A DNA stretch of 64,000 nucleotides from Halovenus halobia (GTDB lineage Archaea > Halobacteriota > Halobacteria > Halobacteriales > Haloarculaceae), in assembly GCF_051414135.1 (NCBI RefSeq), contig NZ_JBLKOA010000001.1, positions 124,001 to 188,000 on the forward strand. Direction: 5' to 3'. Of the stretch, positions 32,712 to 41,150 are shown in pieces; position 1 is the stretch's first letter; each line of letters starts with the position of its first letter. The notes beneath the pieces are model-generated. The model had not been told where the DNA came from and did not search any database. It saw nothing but the letters and a program-made list of their open reading frames with translations. Position numbers and translations under genes: made by a program.

Positions 32712-33587
32712 CTGGTAGCGCTCGCCATCGAGCGCCAGCGGTTGCTCGAACGCTTCGTCGGCAGAATAGTAGTGCGCAATGTGGACAAGCCGTGTCTCAG
32801 TTGCGTCGAGGTCCTCGGCAAGCGAGAGCGCACCTTCTCGGGTCATGTGTTTCGTCCCGAATGTTCGCGGCGTGCCGTCGTCGTCGTGGTGCGCCCCACC
32901 CATCGGGTGGTACTCACAGAGCTGGGCCGGGACGATGCCATCGGCAAGTAACAGGTCCGGGTCTGCCAGCACGTCACGGGACGCTTCGGGGATGTCGTAG
33001 CTCGTATCCCCAGAGAGTGCGAGTTTCGCGCCGGTTTCGGGGTCCTCGACCACCAATCCGTAACAGACCAGCGGCGGATGGTCGACCGGAACGAGCGTAA
33101 CCTCGAACCCGCAGGCCTCGAACGATTCGAGCGGCGTCTGTGGGCGTACTTCGATCTGGTCGAGATAGTGATAGTCGCTCTGGACGGTCTCGGCAACGCT
33201 TTTTCCTGTCTCGGGGTCTGTCTCGTTGGCCGCGTGCACATCGAGGTCCTCGATAAGCCTGAAACAGTTTCCGAGGCCATCGAGATGGTCGAAATGAATA
33301 TGAGAGATAATCGCTTCGTCGGGCAGCGGAACCTCCTCGCGGAGAAACTGCTGTCTGAAATCCGGGCTGAGGTCGACAAGGAGCGTCTCGTCGGTGCGCT
33401 CGTTGTAGATATGGACCGAAAATCGCGTCCGCTCGACGCCGCCTCCTGCGGTGATAGTTGCTCCCTGCTCGCGTGCTCGCTCCAGCAGTTCGTCGTCAGG
33501 CTCTTTGGCGCGCTGGCAGGTTTCACACTCACAGCCGACGGTCGGCGTCCCCGTCGTGTCGCCCGTCCCGAGCAACGTTACCTGCAT
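32706..33587 (-). CDS. MBL-fold phosphodiesterase (PhnP-like)
   Basis: The 293 residues start MQVTLLGTGDTTGTPTVGCECETC. They carry the metallo-beta-lactamase motif SHIHFDHLDGL near residue 100, a downstream His (VPVDHPPL), the bridging Asp in LALSGDTSYD and a late His (HIAHYY). The N-terminal CECETC plus the fold match PhnP-type phosphodiesterases, which cleave cyclic ribose phosphates; PqqB is the other near relative. There are about 25 unusual residues before the metal motif. Real substrate unknown. Confidence 0.85.
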   Translation of the reverse strand: MQVTLLGTGDTTGTPTVGCECETCQRAKEPDDELLERAREQGATITAGGGVERTRFSVHIYNERTDETLLVDLSPDFRQQFLREEVPLPDEAIISHIHFDHLDGLGNCFRLIEDLDVHAANETDPETGKSVAETVQSDYHYLDQIEVRPQTPLESFEACGFEVTLVPVDHPPLVCYGLVVEDPETGAKLALSGDTSYDIPEASRDVLADPDLLLADGIVPAQLCEYHPMGGAHHDDDGTPRTFGTKHMTREGALSLAEDLDATETRLVHIAHYYSADEAFEQPLALDGERYQL

Positions 33588-33684
33588 CCTCAACTGCCGT
33601 AGGGTGACGACGGACAAAAAGTCGGTGGATACTGCTGGTCCTGCGTTCGGCCAGTTACGTTCAGTGTCTCGCCGAGGGTGGCCG

Positions 33685-34380
33685 TCATTGGCCGCCGGCC
33701 GGTGGCAACGACTCCGCCGATTTGATCTCTTTCACGGCTGGATTCCCCTCGTATACGGCGACTTCCTCACGGATGGCCGACAGTGGCTGGACGCCGCCGG
33801 GCTGAATCTGTCGCTGGCAGCGTAACCCGGCCTCGTGCAAACGTTGCGTTTTGTCCGCCGTACACTCCTCGACCGTTCGGTAGACATAGTCGCGTTCGAG
33901 TGCGCCCTGTGCGGTGTAGTGCACGCAGACGCTGGTCGTCACGCCTGTGAGAATAACCGTATCGACATCGAACGTGGAGAGGAGATGGTCGAGGTCTGTG
34001 CCGTGGAAGAGGTTGTATCGCCGCTTTTCGACGAGATACTCTGCCGGTTTGAGCGCGTCGGCGTCCACCGCGAGTTCGTCGACAAATTCCTCGCCCCACG
34101 TTTCGACTGTTGTATGGGTCGGGTCTTCTCGAAGGAGTTCGGTCCCTCTGTCCGACCCGTCCGCGCGATGGCGCTCTTTCGACCAGATAATCGGGATATC
34201 ACTCGTCCGAGCGAGTTCGACAAGGTCGTTGATTCGCTCGATGACGGCCGAGGCGGAAGCGCCGTCAGAGGTCACACCACAGAAGAGGTCCCCCTCGGGG
34301 TCGAGAAAGTCTCGCTGTGGGTCGATAACCAACAGCGCCGGGCGCTCGCCGATCAACTGCTCTGACTCAAACGGATTCAT
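33685..34380 (-). CDS. Cysteine hydrolase, isochorismatase family
   Basis: The 231 residues have the full Asp-Lys-Cys catalytic set: ALLVIDPQRDFLDP (Asp near 20), VEKRRYNLFHGTDL (Lys), and TGVTTSVCVHYTA (Cys, preceded by the cis-peptide region). This superfamily includes nicotinamidase, N-carbamoylsarcosine amidase, biuret hydrolase and guanylurea hydrolase. Its neighbours (amidase, ureohydrolase, polyamine-type importer) favour a urea- or carbamoyl-type substrate over isochorismate. It is divergent from the amidase. A candidate operator (TATAAC, 11 bases, GTTATA) lies at 34422-34444. Confidence 0.85.
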   Translation of the reverse strand: MNPFESEQLIGERPALLVIDPQRDFLDPEGDLFCGVTSDGASASAVIERINDLVELARTSDIPIIWSKERHRADGSDRGTELLREDPTHTTVETWGEEFVDELAVDADALKPAEYLVEKRRYNLFHGTDLDHLLSTFDVDTVILTGVTTSVCVHYTAQGALERDYVYRTVEECTADKTQRLHEAGLRCQRQIQPGGVQPLSAIREEVAVYEGNPAVKEIKSAESLPPAGGQ

Positions 34381-34663
34381 CTATACAGTTGTTCAGCTTT
34401 CGGGCCTTCTAACTTCTTTTGTATAACCTCTGTAAGATGTTATAACAGAATTGCACAGTAGGGATCAAAAATGAGAGTATATATTCATACTGCCGACCGA
34501 GATTTTATACTCGTTGATAATTTACCAGCCTTCAGATCACTATGATCGCTGATTGCTGGAAGAGAGACAACGTTCTACACAATATAGACACAAAACAAGA
34601 AATGTCACAACACACGTCGACGTTTTCGGCGAGTAACCCTCTGCTCTGCAAGTGGGGTCGGCG
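34381..34663. promoter_or_regulatory. AT-rich divergent region with inverted repeat
   Basis: This 283-bp gap is much richer in A and T than the genes around it. It holds the inverted repeat TATAAC (34422-34427) / GTTATA (34439-34444), an 11-mer GCACAGTAGGG at 34453-34463 that recurs at 41257-41267, and TATA-like elements near 34502-34510 and 34579-34588. A small frame at 34542-34667 (41 codons) runs into the amidase start and stops in an overlapping GTGA. It could be a coupled leader peptide or chance. Confidence 0.45.
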
Positions 34664-36157
34664 GTGACTGCGTCCGTGCCGCCCGAGCGCGTCCGGTCAC
34701 TGGCCGAGGACTGTGGGCTGTCACTCGACGACGAGGAACTCAGCCTCTACAGTGCGGTCCTCGAAGAGATGGCCGGGGCGTTTGCGGAGGTAGCAGACAC
34801 GACCACGCCGACGTTCGAGGGCATTCACGGCTCACCCGACCGCTACGGTGACCGGGACGATGGACGAGAACCGACCGACGACCCGTACAACGCGTGGCAG
34901 GTTCAGTTCGAACTCGCGGGTGCTGAGACAGGCCCGCTCGATGGCTACAGCGTCGGTCTGAAAGACAGCATCGCCGTTGCTAGTTACGAGTGCACACTGG
35001 GCACGCCCGCGATGGCGGAGTTCGTTCCGGATATCGACGCCACGGTTGTCTCCCGACTGCTCGACGCCGGGGGAACGCTCGTCGGAAAGCAGACGATGGA
35101 CGCCTTCGCGATGGGTGACGCCGGCGAGTTCCAGCCGAGTGGCCCGACGCTGAATCCGGCCGACGACTCGCGACTCGCCGGTGGGTCGAGCAGCGGCGGT
35201 GCGGCGGCCGTCGCCGCCGGAGAGTGCGATGTGGCAATTGGGACTGACCAGGCCGGCTCCGTCCGAAACCCAGCGTCGTGGTGCGGTGTAATCGGGCTCA
35301 AACCAACATACGGGCTGGTACCGTACACCGGAATCGTACCGATGGACCGTGGTTTCGACCACGCCGGCATCATTGCCTCGGACCCCCAGACCGTGGCGGA
35401 CGTGCTGTCGGTCATCGCCGGTATCGACCGACAGAACGGCGTTCGACTCGACCCTCGCCAGCCATCGACGGTGCCAACGGACAGCTACGACGCCGACACC
35501 GGGCCACCTGACCTGACCGTCGGTATCGTCGAGGAGGGCTTCGACTGGCCGTTCTCTGCGGAGGCTGTCGACCGCTGTGTCTCGGAGGCGCTCGAAGCGA
35601 GCAGTTGGGAAACCGGCTCCGTGTCACTTACTCACCACCGACTCTCGCCAGCCATCGTTGGGGCAACCGCACCGGTCGGCGGTGCGACGACGCTTGCAGG
35701 CGACGGCGTCGGCACAGACGCAACTGGCTGGCACTGGGAGGGACTGGCCCAAGCGCTGGGCACGGCCGAGCAGACACCCGAGACGCTGCTCCCGGCCGTC
35801 GTCGCAGCGCAACTATTCCGAGCGCAGATTGCCCAACACGACACGATGGCGGGCTACGCCCGTGCGAAAAATCTCGTGCTCGCTGCTGGACGGGCCTACG
35901 ACGCTGCCTTGGAGCAGTACGACCTGCTTGCGCTTCCCACCACTCCGACGACGGCGCTCGAACCGGCCGACGACAGAGAGACACAACTCGCACGGCTCGG
36001 GTGGCTGCCAGCCAACACCGGCATCTTCAACCAGACCGGTCACCCGGCACTGTCGGTTCCGTGTGGCACTGTCGACGGGCTCCCGGTTGGAGTAGAACTC
36101 GTCGCCGGTCGATTCGAGGAAGAAACGCTCCTTCGGGCCGCTCGGGAGTTCTGCTGA
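34664..36157 (+). CDS. Amidase-signature hydrolase
   Basis: The 497-residue protein has the amidase signature Ser-cisSer-Lys triad: GLKDSIAVAS (Lys near 92), the Gly/Ser stretch AGGSSSGGAAAVAAGECD with the cis-Ser, and GTDQAGSVRNPASWCG with the nucleophile Ser. Start is GTG; 34664 is preferred over 34652 because it overlaps the TGA of an upstream small frame. GatA is unlikely because there is no GatB or GatC nearby and the C terminus is different. Relatives include allophanate hydrolase (AtzF), AtzE and general acylamidases. Next to a ureohydrolase and an isochorismatase-type hydrolase, an amide of a nitrogen-waste pathway is the best guess. It converges on the ureohydrolase through a perfect palindrome. 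Confidence 0.86.
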   Translation: MTASVPPERVRSLAEDCGLSLDDEELSLYSAVLEEMAGAFAEVADTTTPTFEGIHGSPDRYGDRDDGREPTDDPYNAWQVQFELAGAETGPLDGYSVGLKDSIAVASYECTLGTPAMAEFVPDIDATVVSRLLDAGGTLVGKQTMDAFAMGDAGEFQPSGPTLNPADDSRLAGGSSSGGAAAVAAGECDVAIGTDQAGSVRNPASWCGVIGLKPTYGLVPYTGIVPMDRGFDHAGIIASDPQTVADVLSVIAGIDRQNGVRLDPRQPSTVPTDSYDADTGPPDLTVGIVEEGFDWPFSAEAVDRCVSEALEASSWETGSVSLTHHRLSPAIVGATAPVGGATTLAGDGVGTDATGWHWEGLAQALGTAEQTPETLLPAVVAAQLFRAQIAQHDTMAGYARAKNLVLAAGRAYDAALEQYDLLALPTTPTTALEPADDRETQLARLGWLPANTGIFNQTGHPALSVPCGTVDGLPVGVELVAGRFEEETLLRAAREFC

Positions 36158-36174
36158 GTCGACTCAGCAGAACT
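36147..36174. terminator. Perfect 28-bp palindrome, shared end of two convergent genes
   Basis: Each strand reads AGTTCTGCTGAGTC from the outside to the centre at 36160/36161. Each half contains the last codons and the stop of one gene: both the amidase and the ureohydrolase end Phe-Cys-stop inside it. Either transcript would form a 14-bp hairpin, so it likely acts as a bidirectional terminator or mRNA end stabiliser. Confidence 0.7.
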
Positions 36175-37141
36175 TGGATTCGAGGAATCTGACGACGGCG
36201 TTGGCACCCAGCATTGCTGTGGTTTCGCTGTCGTCGTCGAGTCGCGGTGAGACTTCGACGAGGTCCATCGCGCCGACGGCGTCACAATCACCGAGCAGCT
36301 CCATCGCGTCGAGGAACTGGGCGCTAGTCAAGCCGCCGGGCTCTGGCGTTCCGGTTCCCGGTGCGTACGCCGGGTCGACAGCGTCGATATCGGCGGTGAC
36401 GTAGACGTGGTCAACCCCGTCGCTGGCGTGGTCGATTGCCGCTTCGATTGCCGCTCCGATTCCTTCGTCTCGCACGTCACGAGCGTACTTGACGAGGATT
36501 CCCTCGGAATCGACCAACTCTTCGAAGCCGGTCCGCTCGTAGCCCCGGATACCGACCATCGCGTGGTTCTCGTAGCCACCGCTTGGGAGTTCGTCGATTC
36601 GGGACATCGGTGACCCGTGCCAGTGGCGGCCGTAGAGTTCACCGTCGCTCATCGTATCGCTGTGAGCGTCGAGGTGGACGAGTCCGACATCGCCGGCGAC
36701 TGTCTCGGCGAAGCCCTCGAAGGCCGGATAGGTCAGGTAGTGGTCACCGCCGAGCATCACGGGAAACGCCGTTTCCGACACTGTCTGAGAGAACCCTTTG
36801 ACCTGCTCTCTGGTTCGTTCGACATCGTTCGGCACTGTCGGTGCGTCACCGCAGTCCTGAACTGTGAGCGAGTTGTGGTTGACGTGGCGGTCCATGTCGG
36901 CGTTGTACGCACCTTCCGACACGCCAGCAAAGTGGTCGTACCACGCACTGGCGCTTCTGAGTGCGCGTGGCCCGTATCGGGTTCCCGGCCGCCGGGAGAC
37001 ACTCCCGTCGAACGGTGCGCCGTAGACCGCAACGTCGGTGTCTGCTGGCAGGTCCGGTGGGTCGGCTGCTGGTGCTTTCAGGAACGTTCCGTCATTTGCG
37101 AACGATAGCTCCGGGATGTCGTCGTAGTGTTTGTCTGTCAT
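36164..37141 (-). CDS. Arginase-family ureohydrolase (guanidino substrate)
   Basis: The 325 residues carry all metal motifs: MLGGDHYLTYPA, LVHLDAHSDTMSDG, then HGSPMSRIDE, and TADIDAVDPAYAPGTGTPEPGG near residue 235. This is the agmatinase/guanidinobutyrase/guanidinopropionase branch with an N-terminal extension of about 30 residues. It would release urea from an imported guanidino compound. It is the last gene of the potD-A-B-C operon, 43 bases after potC, so transport and hydrolysis are linked. It differs clearly from the aIF5A-linked paralogue at 211-999. Substrate cannot be read from sequence; guanidine itself is also possible since nickel guanidine hydrolases are in this family. Confidence 0.9.
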   Translation of the reverse strand: MTDKHYDDIPELSFANDGTFLKAPAADPPDLPADTDVAVYGAPFDGSVSRRPGTRYGPRALRSASAWYDHFAGVSEGAYNADMDRHVNHNSLTVQDCGDAPTVPNDVERTREQVKGFSQTVSETAFPVMLGGDHYLTYPAFEGFAETVAGDVGLVHLDAHSDTMSDGELYGRHWHGSPMSRIDELPSGGYENHAMVGIRGYERTGFEELVDSEGILVKYARDVRDEGIGAAIEAAIDHASDGVDHVYVTADIDAVDPAYAPGTGTPEPGGLTSAQFLDAMELLGDCDAVGAMDLVEVSPRLDDDSETTAMLGANAVVRFLESKFC

Positions 37142-37184
37142 ATCAGTCTGTCTGCTGTGTTCGGAGCGTTCGATGTCGATTCAG

Positions 37185-38000
37185 TCATTCCCACAGGCCC
37201 CCCGCGAGGTAGTCTGCAATGGCGAGTGCAACGAAGGTCACCACGATGAACAGGAAGCTCACGACTGCGATGATTGGGGAGTAGTTGTACCGGAGACTCG
37301 TGAAGATATTTATCGGCACAGTCTGGATCACGAATCCGGACAGCAGCCACGCGATGATGTACTCGTTCAGCGAGAGGATGAACGCGAACAGGAATCCTGC
37401 GACGACGTTATCCTTCACTAATGGCAATGTCACCGTCCGCACGGTGGTTAGCTGTGAGGCACCGAGGTTGCGCGCGGCTTCTTCGTAACTTCTATCGACT
37501 TCAACGAGTCCCTGACTGACGAGGACAAACGGAAACGGCGTGAGGAAAATCGCATGTGCGATGATGAGATTCCAGACCGTTCCCGAGAAGCCGATGCCGA
37601 TGAAAAACGCCAGGAACATCACACCGATGATCACTGGCGGAAGCATGATCGGCAGCGTCGCCACCGCAGCGAGTGCTTTCCCGAGTTTGTAGTCGTGGCG
37701 GTCGAGCGCGTACGCTGCCGATCCGCCGATGCTCGTCGCCAGCAGTGCAGATGGGATTCCAACCATCACGCTGGTCCCAATCGCGTTAATCCACGAACTG
37801 CTGGTGAATAGCACCTCGAACCACCGAAGTGAGAGGCCGTCCGGTGGGAAGGTGAGAAACTCACCGGAGGTAAAGGCCATCAGACTGATGACGACCAGTG
37901 GCGCGACGACGAACAGCATGACGAGCCAGACGAATCCTCGCAGGAACACCGAACCGAGCGTGTCTCGGACGTTTGCGTCGAGCCCATCGGAGATGCTCAT
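37185..38000 (-). CDS. ABC importer permease, PotC type
   Basis: The 271-residue permease has six membrane helices and the EAA loop YEEAARNLGASQLTTVRTVT that contacts the ATPase. It belongs to the spermidine/putrescine (PotC) branch. Its ATG overlaps the upstream permease stop by four bases (ATGA). Together with the PotB-type permease it forms the membrane channel. Confidence 0.92.
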   Translation of the reverse strand: MSISDGLDANVRDTLGSVFLRGFVWLVMLFVVAPLVVISLMAFTSGEFLTFPPDGLSLRWFEVLFTSSSWINAIGTSVMVGIPSALLATSIGGSAAYALDRHDYKLGKALAAVATLPIMLPPVIIGVMFLAFFIGIGFSGTVWNLIIAHAIFLTPFPFVLVSQGLVEVDRSYEEAARNLGASQLTTVRTVTLPLVKDNVVAGFLFAFILSLNEYIIAWLLSGFVIQTVPINIFTSLRYNYSPIIAVVSFLFIVVTFVALAIADYLAGGLWE

Positions 38001-38896
38001 ATCGCATCACCTCCGTCATCGCCGAGGAAATACCGACCGACCCCGAGGATGGTTGCGACGATAGTCAACAGCACGATGCTCAGCGCGGCCCCGAACGGCA
38101 CGTTGCCCTGGATACCGACCTGTTGGCCGATGAGGACTGCCAGCGTCCAATCCGACGGATTACCGAGAATCCGGGGCAATACGTAGACCCCAAGCGAGAG
38201 GACGAAGACGAGCATCGTCCCGCTGATGATGCCGTTTTTCGTCAGCGGTAGCGTCACCTCCTTGAACGTGGTCAGCGGCCCAGCACCGAGGCTCCGTGAG
38301 GCTTCTTCGAGGCTCCGGTCAACGTCGCGGATGCTGGTAAACAGCGTCAGCACCATGAACGGGAGGAAGACGTACACCATCCCGATGACGAGTGCGAGGT
38401 ATCCCGGCACGAGCGCCGAAGTGTCTCCGCGCAGGCCAAGGAACATGAGTAGCTGTGGCACGAGTCCCTTGCTCGCCAGCAACACCTGCCACGCGAACCC
38501 TCGGATAATGAACGTCAGGAACAGCGACGAGATAATCACCGAGAGGTAGAGCCGCCGCCACAGTTCGCTTTCAAGCCGAGCGATGTAGTATGCCAGCGGA
38601 TAGCCCACGGCAAGACACGTAAGCGACGTCAGTGCGCCCAACCGTAGCGTGTATAGCATCCGGTTGCGGTACAGTTCGCTCTCGAAGAACCGAACGTAGT
38701 TCTCGAGGGTAAAGCCCACCTCGAAGAAGCCACCTTCAACATTGTTGAAGAAGCTCACGATAATGAGCAGTATAGCCGGCACGACGAACAGGAGGCCGAG
38801 CGTCAGGGCTGGATACGAGACGAGCAGATATTTCGTTCGAGGCAACACTCCCTCGGTTGGGACAGTCTCCTCGATTGTTGATTCGTCAGTGCTCAT
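37997..38896 (-). CDS. ABC importer permease, PotB type
   Basis: The 299 residues start at ATG 38896, overlapping the ATPase gene stop (ATGA). There is a cytoplasmic N terminus of about 30 residues, six or so helices, and the EAA loop LEEASRSLGAGPLTTFKEVT. It is the PotB/HisM-type partner of the next permease. An in-frame ATG at 38914 lies inside the ATPase gene and is less likely. Confidence 0.92.
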   Translation of the reverse strand: MSTDESTIEETVPTEGVLPRTKYLLVSYPALTLGLLFVVPAILLIIVSFFNNVEGGFFEVGFTLENYVRFFESELYRNRMLYTLRLGALTSLTCLAVGYPLAYYIARLESELWRRLYLSVIISSLFLTFIIRGFAWQVLLASKGLVPQLLMFLGLRGDTSALVPGYLALVIGMVYVFLPFMVLTLFTSIRDVDRSLEEASRSLGAGPLTTFKEVTLPLTKNGIISGTMLVFVLSLGVYVLPRILGNPSDWTLAVLIGQQVGIQGNVPFGAALSIVLLTIVATILGVGRYFLGDDGGDAI

Positions 38897-39978
38897 TGGT
38901 TGAGTAACAGGCAATTCGTCGCCGGGACCTGGAGGTTGACACTGTCACCAACCCGAGCGTTGGTTTCTTCGACACGTTGGGCCGCGATGATGGTCTCGTC
39001 ACCGGCGACGTCGACGTGATATTCGATCTGGTCACCCACGTACCGCCGGACCGAGACTGTCCCGTCGAACGCTGTCCCAGGCCCACCGGCCCCATCTGTC
39101 GCCACGGCACCGTCACCGAGACTCAGATGCTCCGGTCGGAACACGACAGTCACGTCGGTTCCCGGTTCGATATCTGCGCAGTCCGTCGAGTTGAGCGTCG
39201 CTGGGCCACACTCCACCGCTGCGACACCGTCTTCGACCGACGAGACTGTCCCCTCGAACAGATTTGCAGTTCCGACGAAATCAGCCACGAACGGCGAGGC
39301 TGGGTCAGAGTACACCTCCTCTGGCGCACCGACCTGCTCGAAGCGCCCGTCGTTCATCACGACCACTCGGTCGGACATCGTCAGCGCTTCCTTCTGGTTG
39401 TGTGTGACGAGCAACGTGGTAATTCCGAGTTGCTGTTGAATTCGCCGCAGTTCGACCTGCATCGTCTCCCGGAGCTTCTTGTCGAGGCTGGCGAGTGGCT
39501 CGTCGAGCAACAGCACGTCTGGTTCGGGCGCGAGCGCACGGGCGAGTGCGATTCGTTGTTGCTGGCCGCCGGAAAGCTGGTCAGGTTCGCGGTCCGCAGT
39601 CTCGGGCAACTCGACGAGTTCGAGCATCTCCTCGACGCGTGATTCGATATACTCCTTCTCTCGGTCCCGGACCTCGAGCCCGTATGCGATATTTTCGGCA
39701 ACTGTCTTGTGTGGAAACAGCGCGAAGTCTTGGAACACCATTCCAATATCGCGTTTGTCAGGCGGCACGCCGTTCATCCGCTCGCCACTGATGCCGACGA
39801 TTCCCTCGGTAACGTCCTCGAACCCTGCGATTGTCCGGAGTGTCGTCGTCTTGCCACAGCCACTCGGTCCGACGAGTGTGACGAACTCTCCTTCCTCGAC
39901 GTCGAGGGAGACACCGCTGACTGCTTCGACACCGCCCGGATATCGTTTCGTAATCCCTTCTAATACGATCCCAGACAT
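38893..39978 (-). CDS. ABC importer ATPase, PotA type
   Basis: The 361 residues have Walker A GPSGCGKTTTLRTIAG near 38, the Q loop, the signature LSGGQQQRIALARAL, Walker B DVLLLDEPLASLD and the switch His (VTHNQKEAL). A C-terminal TOBE-type regulatory domain begins near 240. It is the MalK/PotA group energiser of a substrate-binding-protein importer. It is two bases downstream of the binding-protein gene. Confidence 0.93.
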   Translation of the reverse strand: MSGIVLEGITKRYPGGVEAVSGVSLDVEEGEFVTLVGPSGCGKTTTLRTIAGFEDVTEGIVGISGERMNGVPPDKRDIGMVFQDFALFPHKTVAENIAYGLEVRDREKEYIESRVEEMLELVELPETADREPDQLSGGQQQRIALARALAPEPDVLLLDEPLASLDKKLRETMQVELRRIQQQLGITTLLVTHNQKEALTMSDRVVVMNDGRFEQVGAPEEVYSDPASPFVADFVGTANLFEGTVSSVEDGVAAVECGPATLNSTDCADIEPGTDVTVVFRPEHLSLGDGAVATDGAGGPGTAFDGTVSVRRYVGDQIEYHVDVAGDETIIAAQRVEETNARVGDSVNLQVPATNCLLLNQ

Positions 39979-39980
39979 GC

Positions 39981-41150
39981 TTACCCCTCCTGGACGATCA
40001 GTTCGTTCCAGAGCTGGTTGACGAGTTTCTCTTCTTCGACGTAGAGGTCGAAGCTCGGAAGAATCGCCTCATCGAGGCCTGGACCGGCGGCTTTCGTGTA
40101 CTCCTCGTCGCTGAGTTCACTGTGTTGTCGCTCGATTGCTGGAACGGTGAACAGGGTCTTGGTGATGCGGTCCTGCACCGCTGGTCGAGAGGCGTATTCG
40201 ATGAACTCTCGAGCTTCGTCAGCAAGGTCGGTCGTTTTCGGCGCGACCCACCGGCCGCTGCCAAGGACACCGCCTTCTTCGGGGAAGGTACTCTCGACGG
40301 GCGCGTCCTGCGTAACTTTGAGCACGCGCGTGATGTCGTGATACAGCATTCCGGCCGGAACCTCGCCCTCGGCGAGTCGCGACTGGAAGTTTGCTTCGTT
40401 CGTGTACCAGAGTCCAGATTGCGGCACGATGCCTTGCAGTTCCTCGAAGACTTCTCGGATTCCCTCCTCGTTGTCGAGCATCTGCTGGCCGTCGAGACGA
40501 ACTTCTGCGGCAATGTCCGGGAGGAAACCGGTCACTGCTGGGGTCAACAGCCCAAGCTGTCCCTCGTATTGGGAATCCCAGAGCGCATCCCACGACGTGA
40601 GTGGGCTGTCTATCTGGTTGGTATTGTGAACGAGGTTGATGAACCATCCCATCGACCCGACGCCGATGAGGTCGCCGTCGTCCTCCGAGATCAGGTCGTC
40701 GCTAATGTACTGCGTATTCTCGAAGTTACTCGAATCCCACCGGTACCACAGGTCGGAGTTGAGTCCACGGAGGACACCTGGCACCGTCGAAATGAGCAGG
40801 TCCACCGGCGCGCTTCCGCCACGGACTGCGCCTTCGAGTTGTGGCAGTACCTCTGAAATTCCGCCCTGCGCTTCCGACTGGACCGCAATATCCGTCTCCT
40901 CCTCGAATGGCGCGAACAGTTCCTCGTCCAGAATATCCTTGAATGCACCTCCAAACACGGAGACTGTCAGCGTATCGTCGCCGCCGCCACCGGCACAGCC
41001 TGCCAGCCCCACGACGCTTGCGCCCGCCCCTGCTGCCAGAACCTGTCGTCGCGATACATCAAACGGACTCGATTCCGTGGTCTCTGCAGTATTTCGGCTG
41101 TACTCTCCTGAGTTGTCATTCTTGCGTTCTTTCGAGGAATTACCGTACAT
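39981..41150 (-). CDS. Tat lipoprotein substrate-binding protein, PotD type
   Basis: The 389 residues begin with a 30-residue polar stretch, then the twin-arginine signal SRRQVLAAGAGASVVGLAGC, whose Cys would be lipidated. The mature part is a type II binding protein (LTVSVFGGAFKDILDEELFAPFEEET, LGLLTPAVTGFLPDIAAEV) of the spermidine/putrescine or related (iron, thiamine) cluster. Haloarchaeal importers use such anchored proteins. As first gene of the operon it defines the system; ligand is probably cationic, judged by its partners, but this is inferred. Confidence 0.9.
   Translation of the reverse strand: MYGNSSKERKNDNSGEYSRNTAETTESSPFDVSRRQVLAAGAGASVVGLAGCAGGGGDDTLTVSVFGGAFKDILDEELFAPFEEETDIAVQSEAQGGISEVLPQLEGAVRGGSAPVDLLISTVPGVLRGLNSDLWYRWDSSNFENTQYISDDLISEDDGDLIGVGSMGWFINLVHNTNQIDSPLTSWDALWDSQYEGQLGLLTPAVTGFLPDIAAEVRLDGQQMLDNEEGIREVFEELQGIVPQSGLWYTNEANFQSRLAEGEVPAGMLYHDITRVLKVTQDAPVESTFPEEGGVLGSGRWVAPKTTDLADEAREFIEYASRPAVQDRITKTLFTVPAIERQHSELSDEEYTKAAGPGLDEAILPSFDLYVEEEKLVNQLWNELIVQEG

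Noticed and set aside
34471..34545. 24-codon frame upstream of the amidase
   Set aside because: No coupling, no promoter at the right distance, AT-rich chance frame.
34664..36157. Amidase as Glu-tRNA(Gln) amidotransferase subunit GatA
   Set aside because: No gatB, gatC or gatD/E nearby, and the C-terminal part does not read like GatA; the setting is a hydrolase/transport cluster.
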